Assembly: GCA_022592445.1 (NCBI GenBank)
Contig: JABYQR010000614.1
Location: forward strand, 1 to 16,369
Source of the DNA: Cytidiella melzeri
Lineage: Eukaryota > Basidiomycota > Agaricomycetes > Polyporales > Irpicaceae
Direction of reading: 5' to 3'
Length of the DNA: 16,369 nt
Shown here: piece after piece, positions 15,612 through 16,369 of the stretch
Position numbering within the stretch: position 1 is the first letter of the stretch
Layout: every line of letters begins with the position of its first letter
Made by a program: the position numbers and the translations under genes
The notes under the pieces: generated by a model
What the model saw: the letters and a program-made list of their open reading frames with translations, nothing else
Databases searched by the model: none
Told to the model about the DNA's origin: nothing

Positions 15612-16139
15612 TCAAGTGGACTCGACAGACTGCGCGCGGGGGCGGTAGTGTAGAACAACACCTCCCGAGCGGCGATGCGTATTACAGGCAAATGCGTGGC
15701 CAACGACGACGTTGGCTGAGCTGGTAAGATTGAACTGTACTAGTTCGCACTCGTGCTCCTCGCCTTCAAAGTCTGGAGATAGCCAGCAATCTGGGTGCGG
15801 TGCGCGCGGGCGATCGCAGTCGAGTGGGACGAAAGGTCCTGTGCGTAGGGGAACTGGGTGGTCGCTCTGAGTGTCGCAATAGGAGCAGTTATCAAGCGAG
15901 TCCGCGACGGAGGCGACGGACGACGCTGGCGAGGGTGATTTAGTAGTTGATCTCTCGGGGGAGACCGTAGGCGCTGCTGAGGGTTCCGGCGGCGGCGTGG
16001 GCGCGGGGATGATGGGGTAACGGCGTAGAACCTCGCGCGGGCGCGGGCGGTAAGGGCAGCGACCGTCGGGCAGGTGGGGAACAGTTGGACAGCAACGGCA
16101 GACTCGAGGCGGGTTGTCGTTGGTAAATGCCGCGGACAT
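15612..16139 (-). CDS. Unrecognised Cys/Pro-rich protein, 175 aa
   Basis: The ATG at 16139 (MSAAFTNDNPPRVCRCCPT) opens a frame to 15612. The protein has ten cysteines: C14, C16, C17 and C28 near the N-terminus, the pair C85/C88 (NCSYC), then C108, C118, C131 and C152. A Pro/Ser/Thr linker spans residues 42-80. The cysteine and histidine layout could bind metal, but it fits no family I can name. No signal peptide or membrane segment is visible. A TATA box lies 150 bp upstream. GC and CpG content are much higher than in the transposons to the left. It may be a host gene, an extra ORF at the 5' side of the chromovirus, or part of another element. Two overlapping frames on the same strand (15740-16219 and 15940-16278) are considered shadows because they are Arg/Ser/Pro low-complexity. 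Confidence 0.4.
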   Translation of the reverse strand: MSAAFTNDNPPRVCRCCPTVPHLPDGRCPYRPRPREVLRRYPIIPAPTPPPEPSAAPTVSPERSTTKSPSPASSVASVADSLDNCSYCDTQSDHPVPLRTGPFVPLDCDRPRAPHPDCWLSPDFEGEEHECELVQFNLTSSANVVVGHAFACNTHRRSGGVVLHYRPRAQSVEST

Positions 16140-16287
16140 AAACGTGGGAAAGGTCGCAGTGGGACAACGCAGAAGAAGCTACAGCTATGGGCGAAGAGAC
16201 TCCCTCGACGCGAACGCAAAGCGTAAAGTGAACTCTGGAAACTGGGGTGGGGATTGATTTATTTTCTACGCAGTACAAGCAACACCT

Positions 16288-16296
16288 TTTTATATA
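16288..16296 (-). promoter_or_regulatory. TATA box upstream of the Cys-rich ORF
   Basis: The minus strand reads TATATAAAA about 150 bp upstream of the ATG at 16139, a plausible core promoter spacing for a fungal gene or an LTR. ACGCAG words flank it (16266-16273) as they do the stretch downstream of the ORF. Confidence 0.45.
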
Positions 16297-16369
16297 CCCT
16301 GAAGACCCTCTCCTAAACCTTTCCTTCTATGTCCTAAACCCAAACGCGAGAGCGAGGAAACGGGGTGGC

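Noticed and set aside
15041..16369. 5' LTR of the chromovirus
   Set aside because: None of the hallmarks of the 3' LTR (GAGTAACTGTCAAG units, AACAATA cluster, ends TGACATGG/GTATAAACA) occur here on either strand.

Overview
This window is a transposon graveyard from a filamentous fungus, most likely a basidiomycete (Agaricomycetes). The inference rests on chromodomain-bearing Ty3/gypsy elements (chromoviruses), a Tad1-like LINE endonuclease remnant, and the two-knuckle gag typical of agaricomycete gypsy elements. No rRNA, tRNA, CRISPR array or certain host gene is visible. The only stretch that may be non-TE is the CpG-rich right end.

Layout, left to right. (1) 1-185 holds a short unassigned reading frame. 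(2) 186-808 is a TG...CA-bounded solo LTR ('LTR-C type', minus) abutting a decayed 'LTR-B' (809-1415, minus). LTR-B is followed by a polypurine tract and a truncated gypsy pol end (integrase C-terminus plus chromodomain, to ~2276). (3) That pol end is fused in frame to a degenerate LINE endonuclease fragment (2277-3296, minus). (4) The LINE meets a plus-strand LTR-B (3297-3651 and 5906-~6015), which is split by a complete 2,254-bp DNA transposon (3652-5905). The transposon has 29-bp imperfect terminal inverted repeats starting CACCRCACATC, an ACA target duplication, a 151-bp tandem repeat and a coiled-coil ORF, but no recognisable transposase. (5) After an unassigned stretch (~6016-6466), two nearly full-length LTR-B copies (6467-7147 plus; 7216-7899 minus) form a large palindrome with a 68-bp centre and promoters facing each other. 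The right arm is the 3' LTR of a second truncated gypsy pol end (8065-~9028).

(6) 9158-15040 is the most complete element: a minus-strand chromovirus with 3' LTR, polypurine tract, pol (PR-RT-RH-IN-GPY/F-chromodomain) and gag. It is broken only by six one-base shifts, all in the same direction, with no in-frame stops. No 5' LTR matching its 3' LTR is seen. (7) 15041-16369 is CpG-rich. It has many ACGCAG repeats, a Cys/Pro-rich 175-codon minus-strand ORF (15612-16139) and an upstream TATA box. It may be a host gene, an extra 5' ORF of the retroelement, or another element.

How the parts relate: the elements are nested and of different ages. The LTR-B family occurs four times. Copy 809-2276 differs from copy 7216-~9028 mostly by CpG to TpG/CpA changes, the trace of cytosine-methylation decay, whereas the 9158-15040 element looks young. 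The strongest candidates for something undescribed are the DNA transposon with its coiled-coil ORF, the inverted LTR palindrome as a possible double-stranded RNA source, and the cysteine-rich ORF with its ACGCAG repeats. All coordinates come from reading by eye; no alignment or search was run.
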